DNA of 64,000 nt from Planctomycetota bacterium (GCA_009691715.1 SIAN01000012.1:37270-101269); one strand, 5' to 3'; positions 16,395 to 25,667 are shown, counted from the first letter of the stretch. The notes: a model not told the origin generated them from the sequence alone. A program made the numbers and translations.

Positions 16395-17129
16395 ATGCGC
16401 CCCATCACTGAAATCGACCCGCGCGCCGCGTCGTCCGCCATCACCGGCGCCATGAAGGCGCTCGAGCGGCGCTTCGAGGTCGTCGCCGACAACCTCGCCA
16501 ACGTCGAGACCAACGGTCACAAGCGGTTGATCGCGTACTCGATTGGTTCTTCGGACGATTCGTCCGCGGCTCAAGGGACCGAGTCGACCGGCGCCGAACT
16601 CGAGCGCGATTTCACCCAAGGCGACCTGATCGAGAGTGGCGACCCCGCCGACCTCGCGCTGAACGGCGAGGGCTTCTTCGCGGTCCAGGTCGACGCCGAC
16701 ATCCGCTACGTGCGGACCGCCCGACTCTTCCGCGATCCGGAAGGGACGCTGCGAGACGGCAGGGGCGCGCAGCTGCTCGGCGAGTCGGGTCCCATCAGCG
16801 TTCCGACCGCGGCGGTCGACCTGCGCGTCGAGAAGGACGGCACGGTGACTGCCGACTTCGAGGCGGTCGGAAAGCTGCGCGTCGTCACGTTCGTCGACCC
16901 GACGGAGCTGAACGCCGTCGGCGGCGGTCGTTACGCCGCGTCGAGCCGCGCCGATCTGGTCGCGGCGACCGCGACCGATGTCGCGTCGGGCTTTCGCGAA
17001 CGATCCAACACCGACCCCGTGAGCGAACTGGTCGAGATGATCCTGATCCAGCGGCAGTACGAGGCGGCTCAGCGCGCGCTCTCCACCGAGAGCGAGCTGC
17101 GTAAGAGTCTGAACGAACTTTCGGGCTGA
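16395..17129 (+). CDS. flgF: Flagellar proximal rod protein FlgF
   Basis: A rod protein of the FlgF/FlgG/FlgE family with 244 residues. The N-terminal rod motif appears as 'FEVVADNLANVETNGHKR', the middle as 'DLALNGEGFFAVQVD', and the C-terminus as 'PVSELVEMILIQRQYEAAQRAL'. It is less canonical than the next gene; the usual Y-x-A-A-x-G-M start reads 'AASSAITGAM'. Its place immediately before flgG supports FlgF. The ATG at 16395 has no ribosome site and sits 4 nt after the predicted transcription start, so translation may be leaderless; an ATG at 16452 is the alternative. Confidence 0.88.
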   Translation: MRPITEIDPRAASSAITGAMKALERRFEVVADNLANVETNGHKRLIAYSIGSSDDSSAAQGTESTGAELERDFTQGDLIESGDPADLALNGEGFFAVQVDADIRYVRTARLFRDPEGTLRDGRGAQLLGESGPISVPTAAVDLRVEKDGTVTADFEAVGKLRVVTFVDPTELNAVGGGRYAASSRADLVAATATDVASGFRERSNTDPVSELVEMILIQRQYEAAQRALSTESELRKSLNELSG

Positions 17130-17146
17130 GCGAGGGAGATGCGCCG

Positions 17147-17938
17147 ATGATGAAGGGACTGTTCACTGCTGCGTCCGGGATGAAGGTGCAGCAGACCAAC
17201 GTCGACGTGATCGCGAACAACCTCGCGAACGTCAACACGGCCGGCTACAAGCGCACTCAGGCCGACTTCCAGGACTTGCTCTACGTGATCATGAAGGAGC
17301 CTGGCGCGCAGACCGGCTCCGGCTTCAGCACGCCGTCGGGCGTGCAGATCGGCTCGGGCGCCGAGCTGGTGTCGACCACGAAGATCTTCACGCCGGGCGT
17401 GCTCGAGCAGACCGACAACGTGCTCGACGTCGCCATCCTCGGTGACGGCTTCTTCGAGGTCGAGCTGCCGAACGGGCAGAAGGCCTTCACTCGCGACGGC
17501 GGCCTGCGCATCGACGGTGCCGGGTTGCTGGTCACGGCGCAGGGTTTCCGCATCGCGCCGGCGATCACGATCGATTCCTCGGTCGACAAGAACATCTCGA
17601 TCGCGGCGGACGGGACCATCACCGGAAAGAACGCGGCGACCGGGGCCCCCGTTCCGATCGGCGAGCTGAAGCTGTCGCGCTTCGCCAACGCGGCGGGCCT
17701 GCGCGCGGGCGGCGGCAACCTGCTCTACGAAACGGCATCGTCGGGCCCGCCGACCCCTTCCCAGCCGGGCCAGGACGGCACCGGAACGCTCGGTCAGGGC
17801 ATGCTCGAACGGTCGAACGTCAACGTCGTGAGCGAACTGGTCAACCTGATCACGGCGCAGCGCGCGTACGAGATGAATTCGCGCGCGATCAAGGTGGGCG
17901 ACGAGATGCTCGCCGACGCCTCGAACCTGGTGCGCTGA
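17147..17938 (+). CDS. flgG: Flagellar distal rod protein FlgG
   Basis: FlgG forms the distal rod that crosses the P and L rings. Its 263 residues and motifs are standard: 'MKGLFTAASGMKVQQTNVDV', 'IANNLANVNTAGYKR', 'LDVAILGDGFFEV', and the C-terminal 'LERSNVNVVSELVNLITAQR'. The 'PGAQTGSGFSTPSGVQIGSG' segment is the FlgG-specific stretch that stiffens the rod and separates it from FlgF and FlgE. GAGGGAGATG stands before the ATG. flgA follows with only 1 bp between. Confidence 0.97.
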   Translation: MMKGLFTAASGMKVQQTNVDVIANNLANVNTAGYKRTQADFQDLLYVIMKEPGAQTGSGFSTPSGVQIGSGAELVSTTKIFTPGVLEQTDNVLDVAILGDGFFEVELPNGQKAFTRDGGLRIDGAGLLVTAQGFRIAPAITIDSSVDKNISIAADGTITGKNAATGAPVPIGELKLSRFANAAGLRAGGGNLLYETASSGPPTPSQPGQDGTGTLGQGMLERSNVNVVSELVNLITAQRAYEMNSRAIKVGDEMLADASNLVR

Positions 17939-17939
17939 C

Positions 17940-18917
17940 ATGGCGCTCCTCGCCACGCTGTTCGCTTCGTTGCTGGCGTGCTTCGGCGACGCGGCTCCGG
18001 CCGACCGGCTGCTGGTGCAGCTCAAGCCGCGCGTCGCGGTCACCCATTCGCCGGTGGTGCTGGCGGATGTCGCGGAGCTGCACGGGCCGAAGGCGGAGGT
18101 CGATCGTTTCGCGAAGCTCGAGATCTGCCCCGCTCCGGCCGCCGGCAAACCGCGTCTGGTCAGCTCGGCCGGTGTGCGCCTCGCCGCGCGTCTGGCCGGG
18201 CTGCAGCTCGATGCCGATCGCATCGTCGGCGCGCCGCTGGTCGAGGTCGTCGCCAACTGGATCGAGCTCTCGAGTGACGATCTCTATGCCCAGGCCCAGC
18301 GCTGGGTGCTGTCGCAGACGGCCGAGCTCGGCGACCGCGTGCTGCTCGAACGCGCGGTGAAGCCCACGGCGATGCCGTTGCTCGACGGCGCGGGCGAGGC
18401 GGAGTTCGAGTTCGCCTTCGTCTCGAAGCCGCGCAGCGTCGGCACGGTGCAGGTGAAGATCGCCGTCCGTCAGGGCCTGACCTTCATCGGCGACCGCGTC
18501 GCGACCTTCCGCGTGCGCCGCTTCGGCCGACAGTTGCGCTTGCTGACCGCGGTGCGCCAGGGCGAGACCGTCTCCGCTGCGCAGGTGATGGAAAGCGAGG
18601 GGGAGTGGAGCGCGCTCGCCGGCACGCCGGTGATCGCCGAGGCCGAACTCGACGGGAAGGTCGCGACCCGCGATCTCGAGGCCGGCGCCGTGCTCACCCG
18701 GGAAGTGCTCGAGCACCAGCAACTGGCCCGCAAGGGCGACTCGGTCCAGCTGATCCTGAAGAGCGGCAGCCTCGAGATCGTGCTGATCGGCACGGCGCAG
18801 CGCCCAGGGCGCAAGGGCGATGTCGTGCCGGTGCTGAATCCGACGACGCAGAAGGTGATCAACGCCGAATTGATCGCGCGCAATGGCGCCGGGCTGGCAG
18901 TCGCCCTCGTCCGCTGA
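17940..18917 (+). CDS. flgA: P-ring assembly chaperone FlgA
   Basis: FlgA is a periplasmic chaperone needed to build the FlgI P ring. The 325-residue product starts with a short signal peptide (MALLATLFASLLA). The C-terminal part has the SAF-type domain pair seen in FlgA: 'VRQGETVSAAQVME', 'VATRDLEAGAVLTREVLE', then 'VRKGD'-like 'ARKGDSVQLILKSGSLEI' and 'GRKGDVVPVLNP'. It sits between flgG and flgH-flgI, the usual partner order, with no gap to flgG. Confidence 0.93.
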   Translation: MALLATLFASLLACFGDAAPADRLLVQLKPRVAVTHSPVVLADVAELHGPKAEVDRFAKLEICPAPAAGKPRLVSSAGVRLAARLAGLQLDADRIVGAPLVEVVANWIELSSDDLYAQAQRWVLSQTAELGDRVLLERAVKPTAMPLLDGAGEAEFEFAFVSKPRSVGTVQVKIAVRQGLTFIGDRVATFRVRRFGRQLRLLTAVRQGETVSAAQVMESEGEWSALAGTPVIAEAELDGKVATRDLEAGAVLTREVLEHQQLARKGDSVQLILKSGSLEIVLIGTAQRPGRKGDVVPVLNPTTQKVINAELIARNGAGLAVALVR

Positions 18918-18966
18918 AGCGGGTGGGCCGGTCGTGTCGATCAAGGTCGATGGAGGAGGGACTTCG

Positions 18967-19614
18967 ATGAGGACGATCACGTCCCGCAGGGCGCGGCGTG
19001 CCGTTGCGACGTTGGCGGCGTTGGCGCTGATGGCGCCGGCCGGTCGCGCGCAGGCTGCAGCTGCAGCCAGCAACTCGCTGTGGCACCGCGGTCAGGCCGG
19101 CACGATGCGCTTGACGCTCGCCGACCACGTCGCGACGCAGGTGGGCGACATCATCACGGTCGTCGTCAGCGAAGGTCAGACCGTCCAGGACGACGGGAAG
19201 ATGCAGGTCAGCAAGGACTCGTCGATCGACTCCGCGCTCGAGGTGTTCGACCTGAAGCCCGAGGCGTTCAACACGCTGCCGGCGCTCAAGTACTCGAGTG
19301 GCCGTTCGGTCGAGGGCGAGACCAAGTACTCGCAGAAGGGCAAGTTCGAGACGCGGCTCACCGCGCTCGTGCTCGACGTCAAGCAGAACGGCGCGCTCCT
19401 GATCGAGGGGCGTCGCACGATCCACCTCGACGGCGACGTGAAGGAGATGCGGGTGCGCGGCTTCGTGCGCCCGATCGACATCGCGTCCGACAACACCGTC
19501 CCGTCCGACCGCATCGCCAACGCCGACGTGCTCTACGAATCTTCCGGTGGGCGTTCCGAGGCGGTGGAGAAGAACTTGTTCGAACGCGTGCTCGACTTCA
19601 TCTGGCCGTTCTGA
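18967..19614 (+). CDS. flgH: L-ring protein FlgH without a lipobox
   Basis: FlgH forms the outer-membrane L ring. The product is 215 residues, and GGAGGAGGG before the ATG fixes the start. Family features are present: 'SLWHRGQ', 'VGDIITVVVSEGQ', the hydrophobic strand 'ALVLDVKQNGALLIEGRR', and 'MRVRGFVRPIDI' with 'DNTVPSDRIANADV'. E. coli FlgH is a lipoprotein. Here the signal peptide ends 'LMAPAGRAQA' and the protein contains no Cys, so it is probably cleaved by signal peptidase I and not lipidated. It marks the organism as having an outer membrane. Confidence 0.95.
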   Translation: MRTITSRRARRAVATLAALALMAPAGRAQAAAAASNSLWHRGQAGTMRLTLADHVATQVGDIITVVVSEGQTVQDDGKMQVSKDSSIDSALEVFDLKPEAFNTLPALKYSSGRSVEGETKYSQKGKFETRLTALVLDVKQNGALLIEGRRTIHLDGDVKEMRVRGFVRPIDIASDNTVPSDRIANADVLYESSGGRSEAVEKNLFERVLDFIWPF

Positions 19615-19623
19615 GGCACGACG

Positions 19624-20862
19624 ATGACACCCTTTCTTTCCGTGCTCGCTCTTCTCCTCGCCGCGCAAGGTGATCCGCCGCCGCAAGCGCCGGTGATCGT
19701 GCCGGTGTTCCCGCCGATCATCGACAACGCCGCTCCGGCCGCCGAGTTCATCCCCTCGACGGCGAGGATGACGTCGACCACGATCGAGACGAAGCCGGCG
19801 CAACCGCCCGAACTGACCGCGGAGGACTCGGTCGAAGTGCGCATCTCCGACCTGGTCACGATCGAGGGCGTGCGCGAGAACCAGTTGCAGGGACTCGGAC
19901 TCGTGACCGGTCTGAACGGCACCGGCGACAAGGGCAGGGCGGCGGGCCAGGCGCTCGCCAACTTCATCAAGCGCAACCAGCTGAACGTCGCGTTGGCCGA
20001 CGTCGACATCGCCAACGTCGCGCTGGTCACGGTCACGTGCCATCTCAAGCCGTTCGCCAAGGCGGGCACGTTCGCGGATGTCTCGGTCCAGTCGATGAAC
20101 GGCGCCACCTCGCTGTTCGGCGGCCACCTGCTGCAGACGCCGCTCTATGGCGCCGACGCGCAGGTCTATGTGGTGGCGCAGGGCTCGATCGCAGTCGGTG
20201 GCTTCACCGCGGCCGGCAAGGCGGCGAGCGTCACCCAGAACCATCCGACGGTCGGCGTGATGATCGGCGGCGGCATCGTCGAGCGCGAAGTGCCGATGAG
20301 CGCGATCGCGGCCGACGGCTCAGTGCACTTGAACCTGCGCTCGCCGAACTACGTGACGGCCGTGCGGGTCGCCAAGGCAGTGACGCGCGCTTTCGGCATG
20401 CCGGCGCGCGCGCTCGACAACACGACGATCCGCGTGACGCTGCCGAGCCGCCAGCCGGAAGACGCATCCGCCTTCATCGCCAGCTTGAACGAACAGACCG
20501 TGATCCCGGAGCAGGAGGCGATCGTCGTCATCAACGAGCGCACCGGCACGGTGGTCGCCGGCGCCAAGGTCCGCATCTCCAAGGTCGCGGTGACCCACGG
20601 CAACCTGACCATCTCGATCGCCGAGACCGAGCAGGTGTCGCAACCCGACGCGCTTGCCGGTGGCGACACCGCGACGACCAATGCCACCGCGATCAGCGCC
20701 GACGTGGAGAAGCGCGGACTGCAAGTGGTGCAGGGCGGCACCAGCGTGAGCGAGCTTGCTGCCTCGCTCAATCGGATGGGCGTCGCGCCGCGCGACCTGG
20801 TCGCGATCTTCCAGGCGTTCGCGAGGGCGGGGGCGCTGCACGCCAAGTTGGAGATTCTGTGA
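19624..20862 (+). CDS. flgI: P-ring protein FlgI
   Basis: FlgI forms the periplasmic P ring around the rod. It has 412 residues against 365 in E. coli. The excess is at the front: signal peptide (about 1-15), then a Pro/Ala/Thr-rich linker to about residue 72. After it the family core begins: 'VRISDLVTIEGVRENQLQG', 'LVTGLNGTGDKG', and later 'NVALVTVTCHLKPFAKAGT'. The C-terminal strand-turn region ends 'AIFQAFARAGALHAKLEIL'. The stop overlaps the flgJ ATG by 1 bp. Confidence 0.97.
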   Translation: MTPFLSVLALLLAAQGDPPPQAPVIVPVFPPIIDNAAPAAEFIPSTARMTSTTIETKPAQPPELTAEDSVEVRISDLVTIEGVRENQLQGLGLVTGLNGTGDKGRAAGQALANFIKRNQLNVALADVDIANVALVTVTCHLKPFAKAGTFADVSVQSMNGATSLFGGHLLQTPLYGADAQVYVVAQGSIAVGGFTAAGKAASVTQNHPTVGVMIGGGIVEREVPMSAIAADGSVHLNLRSPNYVTAVRVAKAVTRAFGMPARALDNTTIRVTLPSRQPEDASAFIASLNEQTVIPEQEAIVVINERTGTVVAGAKVRISKVAVTHGNLTISIAETEQVSQPDALAGGDTATTNATAISADVEKRGLQVVQGGTSVSELAASLNRMGVAPRDLVAIFQAFARAGALHAKLEIL

Positions 20863-21218
20863 TGGACGGCGCCAAGGCTGCGCGGACGCTCGAACTCCGG
20901 CGTGGCGAGCGGTCGCCTGCGATGCCGGCGGACGTGCAGAAGGTCGCGGAGGGCTTCGACCAGCTCTTCGCCGGCACGCTCGTGAGCGAGCTGATGAAGC
21001 CGCTGCAGGGCGCCGGATTCGGTGGCAGCGGACCGGGCGCGTCGGTGATCCAGGGAATGCTCGAGACCAGCTTGTCCGAACAGCTGTCGAAGGGGCACGG
21101 ACTCGGGGTTGGACGCATGGTGGCGAAGCATCTGCAGAAGTTCCTGGCCTCGAGCCAGCGCGCCGACGCCGACGCTGCCGCCGCGATCAAGGTCAAGCAA
21201 GAGGAGGGCGCGCGATGA
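20862..21218 (+). CDS. flgJ: Rod assembly protein FlgJ, rod-binding domain only
   Basis: This 118-residue protein matches only the N-terminal rod-capping half of FlgJ: 'VAEGFDQLFAGTLVSELMK', 'PGASVIQGMLETSLSEQLSKG', 'GVGRMVAKHL'. The C-terminal muramidase domain of enterobacterial FlgJ is absent, as in many phyla, so the peptidoglycan gap for the rod must be cut by another enzyme, not found in this window. A GTG one codon earlier is an alternative start. The end overlaps flgN by 4 bp. Confidence 0.92.
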   Translation: MDGAKAARTLELRRGERSPAMPADVQKVAEGFDQLFAGTLVSELMKPLQGAGFGGSGPGASVIQGMLETSLSEQLSKGHGLGVGRMVAKHLQKFLASSQRADADAAAAIKVKQEEGAR

Positions 21219-21715
21219 GACAGGCCATGGCGGAGCTGGAGCGCAACATCGACGCCGAGATCGGCGTGCAGACGCGGATCCAGGAGCTGCTCGATCGGCA
21301 GCTCGACATCCTGCTGAAGGGACGCACGCGCGAGTTGGGAAACGTGCTGGCGGAGGCGGAGCAGGGGCTGGTCGAGAGCGGTCGGCTCGAGGCCGAGCGC
21401 GGGCCGCTGCTGCAGCGGATCGGCGCGGAGCTGCATATCCCGGCGACGGAAGTGACGCTTTCGCGGATCGAGTCCGCGATCGGCGAATCGGCCGCGCCGT
21501 TGATCGAGCGCGGCGCGGAGCTGAAGGCGTGCGTCGCGCGCATCCGCGAGAGCAACCGCCACGTCGCGCTCCTGCTGCGCCATTCGGTCCTCTTCCTCGA
21601 GGACCTGATCTCCATCGTGTCGAGTGGCGCGCGGCGCACCACCGGCGACCGTACCTACACGCGCGCCGGCGCGCTGACCCGGCCGGCGCCTGGCGCGCTG
21701 GCCGCGGAGGCCTGA
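21215..21715 (+). CDS. flgN: FlgN-type export chaperone
   Basis: A 166-residue all-helical protein placed directly before flgK and flgL, where FlgN, their chaperone, is usual. Sequence is typical in style rather than in fixed motifs: a long N-terminal amphipathic helix ('DRQLDILLKGRTRELGNVL'), then 'ARIRESNRHVALLLRHSVLFLEDLI', close to the FlgN C-terminal helix. About 30 residues of loose tail follow. It overlaps flgJ by 4 bp and ends 1 bp before flgK. Confidence 0.85.
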   Translation: MRQAMAELERNIDAEIGVQTRIQELLDRQLDILLKGRTRELGNVLAEAEQGLVESGRLEAERGPLLQRIGAELHIPATEVTLSRIESAIGESAAPLIERGAELKACVARIRESNRHVALLLRHSVLFLEDLISIVSSGARRTTGDRTYTRAGALTRPAPGALAAEA

Positions 21716-21716
21716 G

Positions 21717-24014
21717 ATGATCGGTTTCACGATCGGGCTGCGGTCGCTGCGTGCGGCCCAGGTCGCGATGAACCTGGTCGGGCAGAACGTCGCCAATGCA
21801 TCGACACCGGGCTATTCGCGCCGCCAGGTTTCGTTCGCGCCGAGCGCTCCGATGCTTGGCCGCTTCGCTCTTGGCACCGGCGTCGAGGTGCGCGAGCTGC
21901 GCCGCATCCACGACAGCCTGGTCGACACGCGCCTGCGCGAGCAGCGCCAGGTCCTCGGCCAGCTCGAGACGTCGGGCTCGCTGCTCGGGCAGCTCGAGGG
22001 CTTCTTCCAGGAACCGAGCGACTCCGGCCTCGCGGCGCGTCTCGACGACCTCTGGAACGCCTTCTCCGACGTCGCCAGCAGCGCCGACGACTCGTCGTTC
22101 CGCGACGGGCTGGTGCAGGCGGCGCTGACGCTCGGCGCCGGTTTCCGGCAGGTCGCGTCGCAGGTCGAGTCGGTGGGCGACGAGGCGCGGCAGGGCGTCG
22201 ACTTCGCGGTCGGCGTGGTGAACGGGTACCTCTCCGAGATCGCGGCGCTGAACGACCGGATCGTCAAGGCGCGCTCCTACGGGTCGGCGCCGAGCGACCT
22301 GCTCGACGCGCGCGACGAGATCGTGAAGCAGCTCTCCGACTGGGTCGACCCGCAGGTGCTCGAGCGGCCCGACGGCACCGTCGACGTGCTGATCGACGGG
22401 ATGCTGATGGCGTCGGGCGACCGCGCGCGGGAGCTGGTCACGCGGCAGCCGGGCGACGGCACCGTGGAAGTCCTGGTGAAGGACTCGCTGCAGAAGATCG
22501 ACATCGGCGGCGGACGGCTCGCGGGCTACCTCGGCCTCGCGCACCTGACTGTCCCGAGCCGGCGCGCCGAGCTCGACGAGCTGGCGAAGAGCCTCATCTA
22601 CGAGATCAACAAGCGCCACACGACCGCGGTGCCGGCGACCGGCCCCTACACGCAGCTTTCGGCCGCCGTGACGGTCGCGCCGGGCGACGTCGACCAACCG
22701 CTCTCGGCGCTCGACCTGCCGTTTCAGGTGAAGGAGGGCCGCCTCACGGTGAACGTGGTCGAGTCCGCCACCGGCTCGGTCACGCAGCACTTCCTCGACG
22801 TCGATCCCGAGTCGATGTCGCTCGCCGACCTGGCCGGCGAGCTCGACGCGCTGCACAACGTCTCGGCCAGCCTCGACTCGGTCGGGCGGTTGCGCGTCGG
22901 CGTGGCTGCGGGCTTCGGCTTCGACTTCAGCGCCCGACTCGACGTCGATCCCGATGACGCCGGATCGTTCGGCTCCGACCACGCGACGCTCACCACCGGC
23001 ACCGGTCCGTTCGCGCTTGCCGATGGCGACACGCTCGACCTCGCGGTGGATGGCGGCATCCCGCTCACGGTCACCTTCAGCGCGGCGGACTTCGCCGACA
23101 TCGGCAACGCCACCGCGGAGGAGGTCGCCGCCGTCCTCAAGGCGCAGGCGCCCGGCATCACGGCGCTGGCCGCTGACGGCCGCATCGTCGTGCGCTCCGA
23201 CACGGCCGGGACGTCGAGCTCGCTGCAAGTGACGGCGGCGTCGAGCTCCGCGCTCTTCGCGGTCGGCACCACCGACATCGGCACCGACACGGCGGTTGCG
23301 GTGAACCTCACCGGCGCGCCGAGCGATGGGCAGAGCGGCCACTTCACCGTGCGCGCGCTCGGCGACGGCGTGATCGGGCTCACGCCGGGCCTGGCGATCG
23401 GCCTCTTTGACCAATCGGGGACGCAACTCGCGAGCTTCGACGTCGGCTCCGGCTACGTGCCGGGCGATCCGATCGAGTTGGTGCCGGGCGTGTCGTTGAC
23501 GCTCTCCGCCGGCACCGTTGGCGCGAGCTCGGGCGACGTCTTCGAGTTCGACCTGGTGGACGATCCCGACAGCTCCGATGCGCTGGTCGCGCTGCAGCTC
23601 GGCGCGTTCTTCACCGGCAGCGGCGCGGCCGACCTCGACGTCGACGGCGAGATCGTCGCCGATCCGCGCAAGGTCGCCGGCAGCCGCAGCGGATCCGCCG
23701 GCGACGCCTCGGCGTTCACGGCGCTGGTCGCGTTGCGCGACGAGGCGCTCGAGTCGCTCTCCGGACGGACGATTGCGCAAGGGTACGGCGAGCTGGTCGC
23801 CAGCGTCGGCCTCGACGTGCGCACCAACTTCACCGCGACGCTGGCGCAGGCGCAGTTGCTGCAGTCGCTCGAGTCGCGGCGCGAGGAGATCTCCGGCGTC
23901 AACACCGACGAGGAGATGCTGAAGCTGCTGGAGTATCAGCACCTCTATCAGGCGGCCGGGCGCTACCTGCAGACCGTGAGTCAGATGACCGACGTGCTCT
24001 TCGGGATCGTGTGA
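21717..24014 (+). CDS. flgK: Hook-filament junction protein FlgK with an inserted domain
   Basis: FlgK (HAP1) links hook and filament. It is 765 residues long against 547 in E. coli. The start 'GFTIGLRSLRAAQVAMNLVG' with 'QNVANASTPGYSRRQV' is standard, as is 'VGVVNGYLSEIAALNDRI' near 160. The C-terminal coiled segment is 'LLQSLESRREEISGVNTDEE' followed by 'LLEYQHLYQAAGRYLQ'. The extra length lies in the middle, including at about 427-521 a module (GPFALADGDTLDLAVDGG) clearly related to one in FlgE. It follows flgN and precedes flgL by 7 bp. Confidence 0.96.
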   Translation: MIGFTIGLRSLRAAQVAMNLVGQNVANASTPGYSRRQVSFAPSAPMLGRFALGTGVEVRELRRIHDSLVDTRLREQRQVLGQLETSGSLLGQLEGFFQEPSDSGLAARLDDLWNAFSDVASSADDSSFRDGLVQAALTLGAGFRQVASQVESVGDEARQGVDFAVGVVNGYLSEIAALNDRIVKARSYGSAPSDLLDARDEIVKQLSDWVDPQVLERPDGTVDVLIDGMLMASGDRARELVTRQPGDGTVEVLVKDSLQKIDIGGGRLAGYLGLAHLTVPSRRAELDELAKSLIYEINKRHTTAVPATGPYTQLSAAVTVAPGDVDQPLSALDLPFQVKEGRLTVNVVESATGSVTQHFLDVDPESMSLADLAGELDALHNVSASLDSVGRLRVGVAAGFGFDFSARLDVDPDDAGSFGSDHATLTTGTGPFALADGDTLDLAVDGGIPLTVTFSAADFADIGNATAEEVAAVLKAQAPGITALAADGRIVVRSDTAGTSSSLQVTAASSSALFAVGTTDIGTDTAVAVNLTGAPSDGQSGHFTVRALGDGVIGLTPGLAIGLFDQSGTQLASFDVGSGYVPGDPIELVPGVSLTLSAGTVGASSGDVFEFDLVDDPDSSDALVALQLGAFFTGSGAADLDVDGEIVADPRKVAGSRSGSAGDASAFTALVALRDEALESLSGRTIAQGYGELVASVGLDVRTNFTATLAQAQLLQSLESRREEISGVNTDEEMLKLLEYQHLYQAAGRYLQTVSQMTDVLFGIV

Positions 24015-24021
24015 GGCCGCC

Positions 24022-25497
24022 ATGCGAATCACGCAGTCGATGCTCTTTCGCCAGCAGGCCGAGTCGCTGACCGCCGCCTACGGCCGGCTGTTCGACGTAC
24101 AGCAACAGCTTTCGAGCGGGCGCCGGCTGCTCAAGCCGTCGGACGATCCGGCCTCGATCCGGCCCGCGCTCGATGTCCGGACCGGGCGGCGCCGGCTCGA
24201 GCAGGTGAAGAAGAACGCGGATCTGGCCAGCAGCGAGCTTGGGACCGCAGAAGGGATCCTGCGCAACGCGCTCGACATCGTGTCGCGCGGGCGGGAGATC
24301 GCGGTCGCCGGCGCGAGCGGCACGTTGAACCAGGGCGACCGCGAGGCGATGGCGATCGAGGTCGACGGGTTGTTGAAGCAGCTGATCAGCCTGTCGAACA
24401 CGCGCGGGTTGTCGGGCTACCTCTTCGCCGGCGGGCTGAAGAGCTCCGCGCCCTACGCGGAGATCGCGACCGCGGACGGGCCGATGGTGGTCTATCGCGG
24501 CGACCAGTCGACGGCGTCGGTCGACCTTGGCGATTCGCTCGAGGTCGAGCTGAACGTGCCGGGATCGCAGATCTTCGGCATCGGCGCGCGCGGGACGACG
24601 CAGTACAGCGGCACCACCGGCGCGACGGCGGGCGCAGGCAACGACAGTGCGCGCGGCACCGACCGCCTGACCGTGACCCACAGCAGCACGACGCTCGGCG
24701 ACGGGCTCGGCGCCGGCGGCGGCGATTCGGTGTCGGGACTCGGGCTCGGCGCGTCGTCCGCGGAGCAGGACACGCTGTTGGGCGTCGCGGGCAACTGGTC
24801 GCTGACGCTCGTCGATACCAGCGGAACCGGCGCTGCGGGCACGGTCTCGCTGAACGGTGGCCCGCCGGTGAGCTTTACGGCGGCCGATCGCGACCTCGCG
24901 GTGGCGGCCGCCGACGGAACCGTGGTCCACCTCGATCTCGGCGCAGTGGCTGCCGGATTCAACGGCACCGTTGGCGCGGTGGGGGACGGGACGCTCTCGC
25001 TCGATGGCGGGCTGACGACGATGCCGATCGATTTCACCGCGTCCAATCAGCTGGTGGTCGATTCGGAGACCCACGGGAGCATCTTCGTCGACGCGCGCGG
25101 CATCCAGACGGCGGGCGTCGATGTGCTGCGCTTCAGAGGTTCGTACGACCTGTTTTCCGCGCTGATCGAGCTGCGCGACAGCCTGAAGAACGTCGATGGC
25201 AATGCGGACGACGTTCAGCTGCAGCGGATCCGCGAGACGCTGAGCTCCTTCGACGACGGCCAGAACGTCTTGCTCGCCAACCTGTCGAGCCTCGGCGCGC
25301 GTCTGCGCCTGGCCGGCACGACTCGATCGCGTGCCGACGAGCTCGATCTGCTGCTGGCATCGAACCAGGCCAGCCTCGAAGACGTCGACTTCGCCGAGGC
25401 GTCGATCGAACTGTCGCAGGCCCAGCTCGTCCTGCAGGCCGGCGTCTCGGTCTCGAGCCGCCTCGCCCAGCTCCCCTCCCTCACCCAACTGCTGTAA
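24022..25497 (+). CDS. flgL: Hook-filament junction protein FlgL
   Basis: FlgL (HAP3) has the flagellin-like ends: N-terminal 'ITQSMLFRQQAESLTAAYGR' with 'QQLSSGRRLLKPSDDPA', and C-terminal 'LDLLLASNQASLEDVDFAEA'. The length, 491 residues, exceeds the 317 of E. coli. A Gly/Ser/Thr-rich beta domain fills about 180-360, probably surface exposed. It is the last gene of the flgF-flgL operon; a strong hairpin follows within 100 bp. Confidence 0.95.
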   Translation: MRITQSMLFRQQAESLTAAYGRLFDVQQQLSSGRRLLKPSDDPASIRPALDVRTGRRRLEQVKKNADLASSELGTAEGILRNALDIVSRGREIAVAGASGTLNQGDREAMAIEVDGLLKQLISLSNTRGLSGYLFAGGLKSSAPYAEIATADGPMVVYRGDQSTASVDLGDSLEVELNVPGSQIFGIGARGTTQYSGTTGATAGAGNDSARGTDRLTVTHSSTTLGDGLGAGGGDSVSGLGLGASSAEQDTLLGVAGNWSLTLVDTSGTGAAGTVSLNGGPPVSFTAADRDLAVAAADGTVVHLDLGAVAAGFNGTVGAVGDGTLSLDGGLTTMPIDFTASNQLVVDSETHGSIFVDARGIQTAGVDVLRFRGSYDLFSALIELRDSLKNVDGNADDVQLQRIRETLSSFDDGQNVLLANLSSLGARLRLAGTTRSRADELDLLLASNQASLEDVDFAEASIELSQAQLVLQAGVSVSSRLAQLPSLTQLL

Positions 25498-25594
25498 GCG
25501 ATCCCTCGGTCCGCTCCCGAACTGAATCGACGGGCAGCGGCGACATCCGCCGAGTCGGGCGGATCCGTAGGGCGGGGGTGCGAGCGAACTGACG

Positions 25595-25611
25595 GGCCGG
25601 CACTGCCGGCC
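25595..25611 (+). terminator. Hairpin after the flgF-flgL operon
   Basis: GGCCGGC-ACT-GCCGGCC is a perfect 7-bp stem with a 3-nt loop, about 100 bp after flgL. A second small palindrome (GGAGGG-T-CCCTCC) follows near 25622. The 170-bp gap to the DUF4331 gene shows no clear promoter box. Confidence 0.5.
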
Positions 25612-25667
25612 GCCTCCGCGTGGAGGGTCCCTCCGGGGCGCTCGCGAACCCCACCTGAGGAATCCCC

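Noticed and set aside
20349..24032. A 1227-codon open frame on the minus strand opposite flgI-flgK
   Set aside because: It lies antisense to well-supported flagellar genes and its product is a low-complexity Arg/Ala/Gly-rich sequence. Such long shadow frames are normal in very GC-rich DNA.
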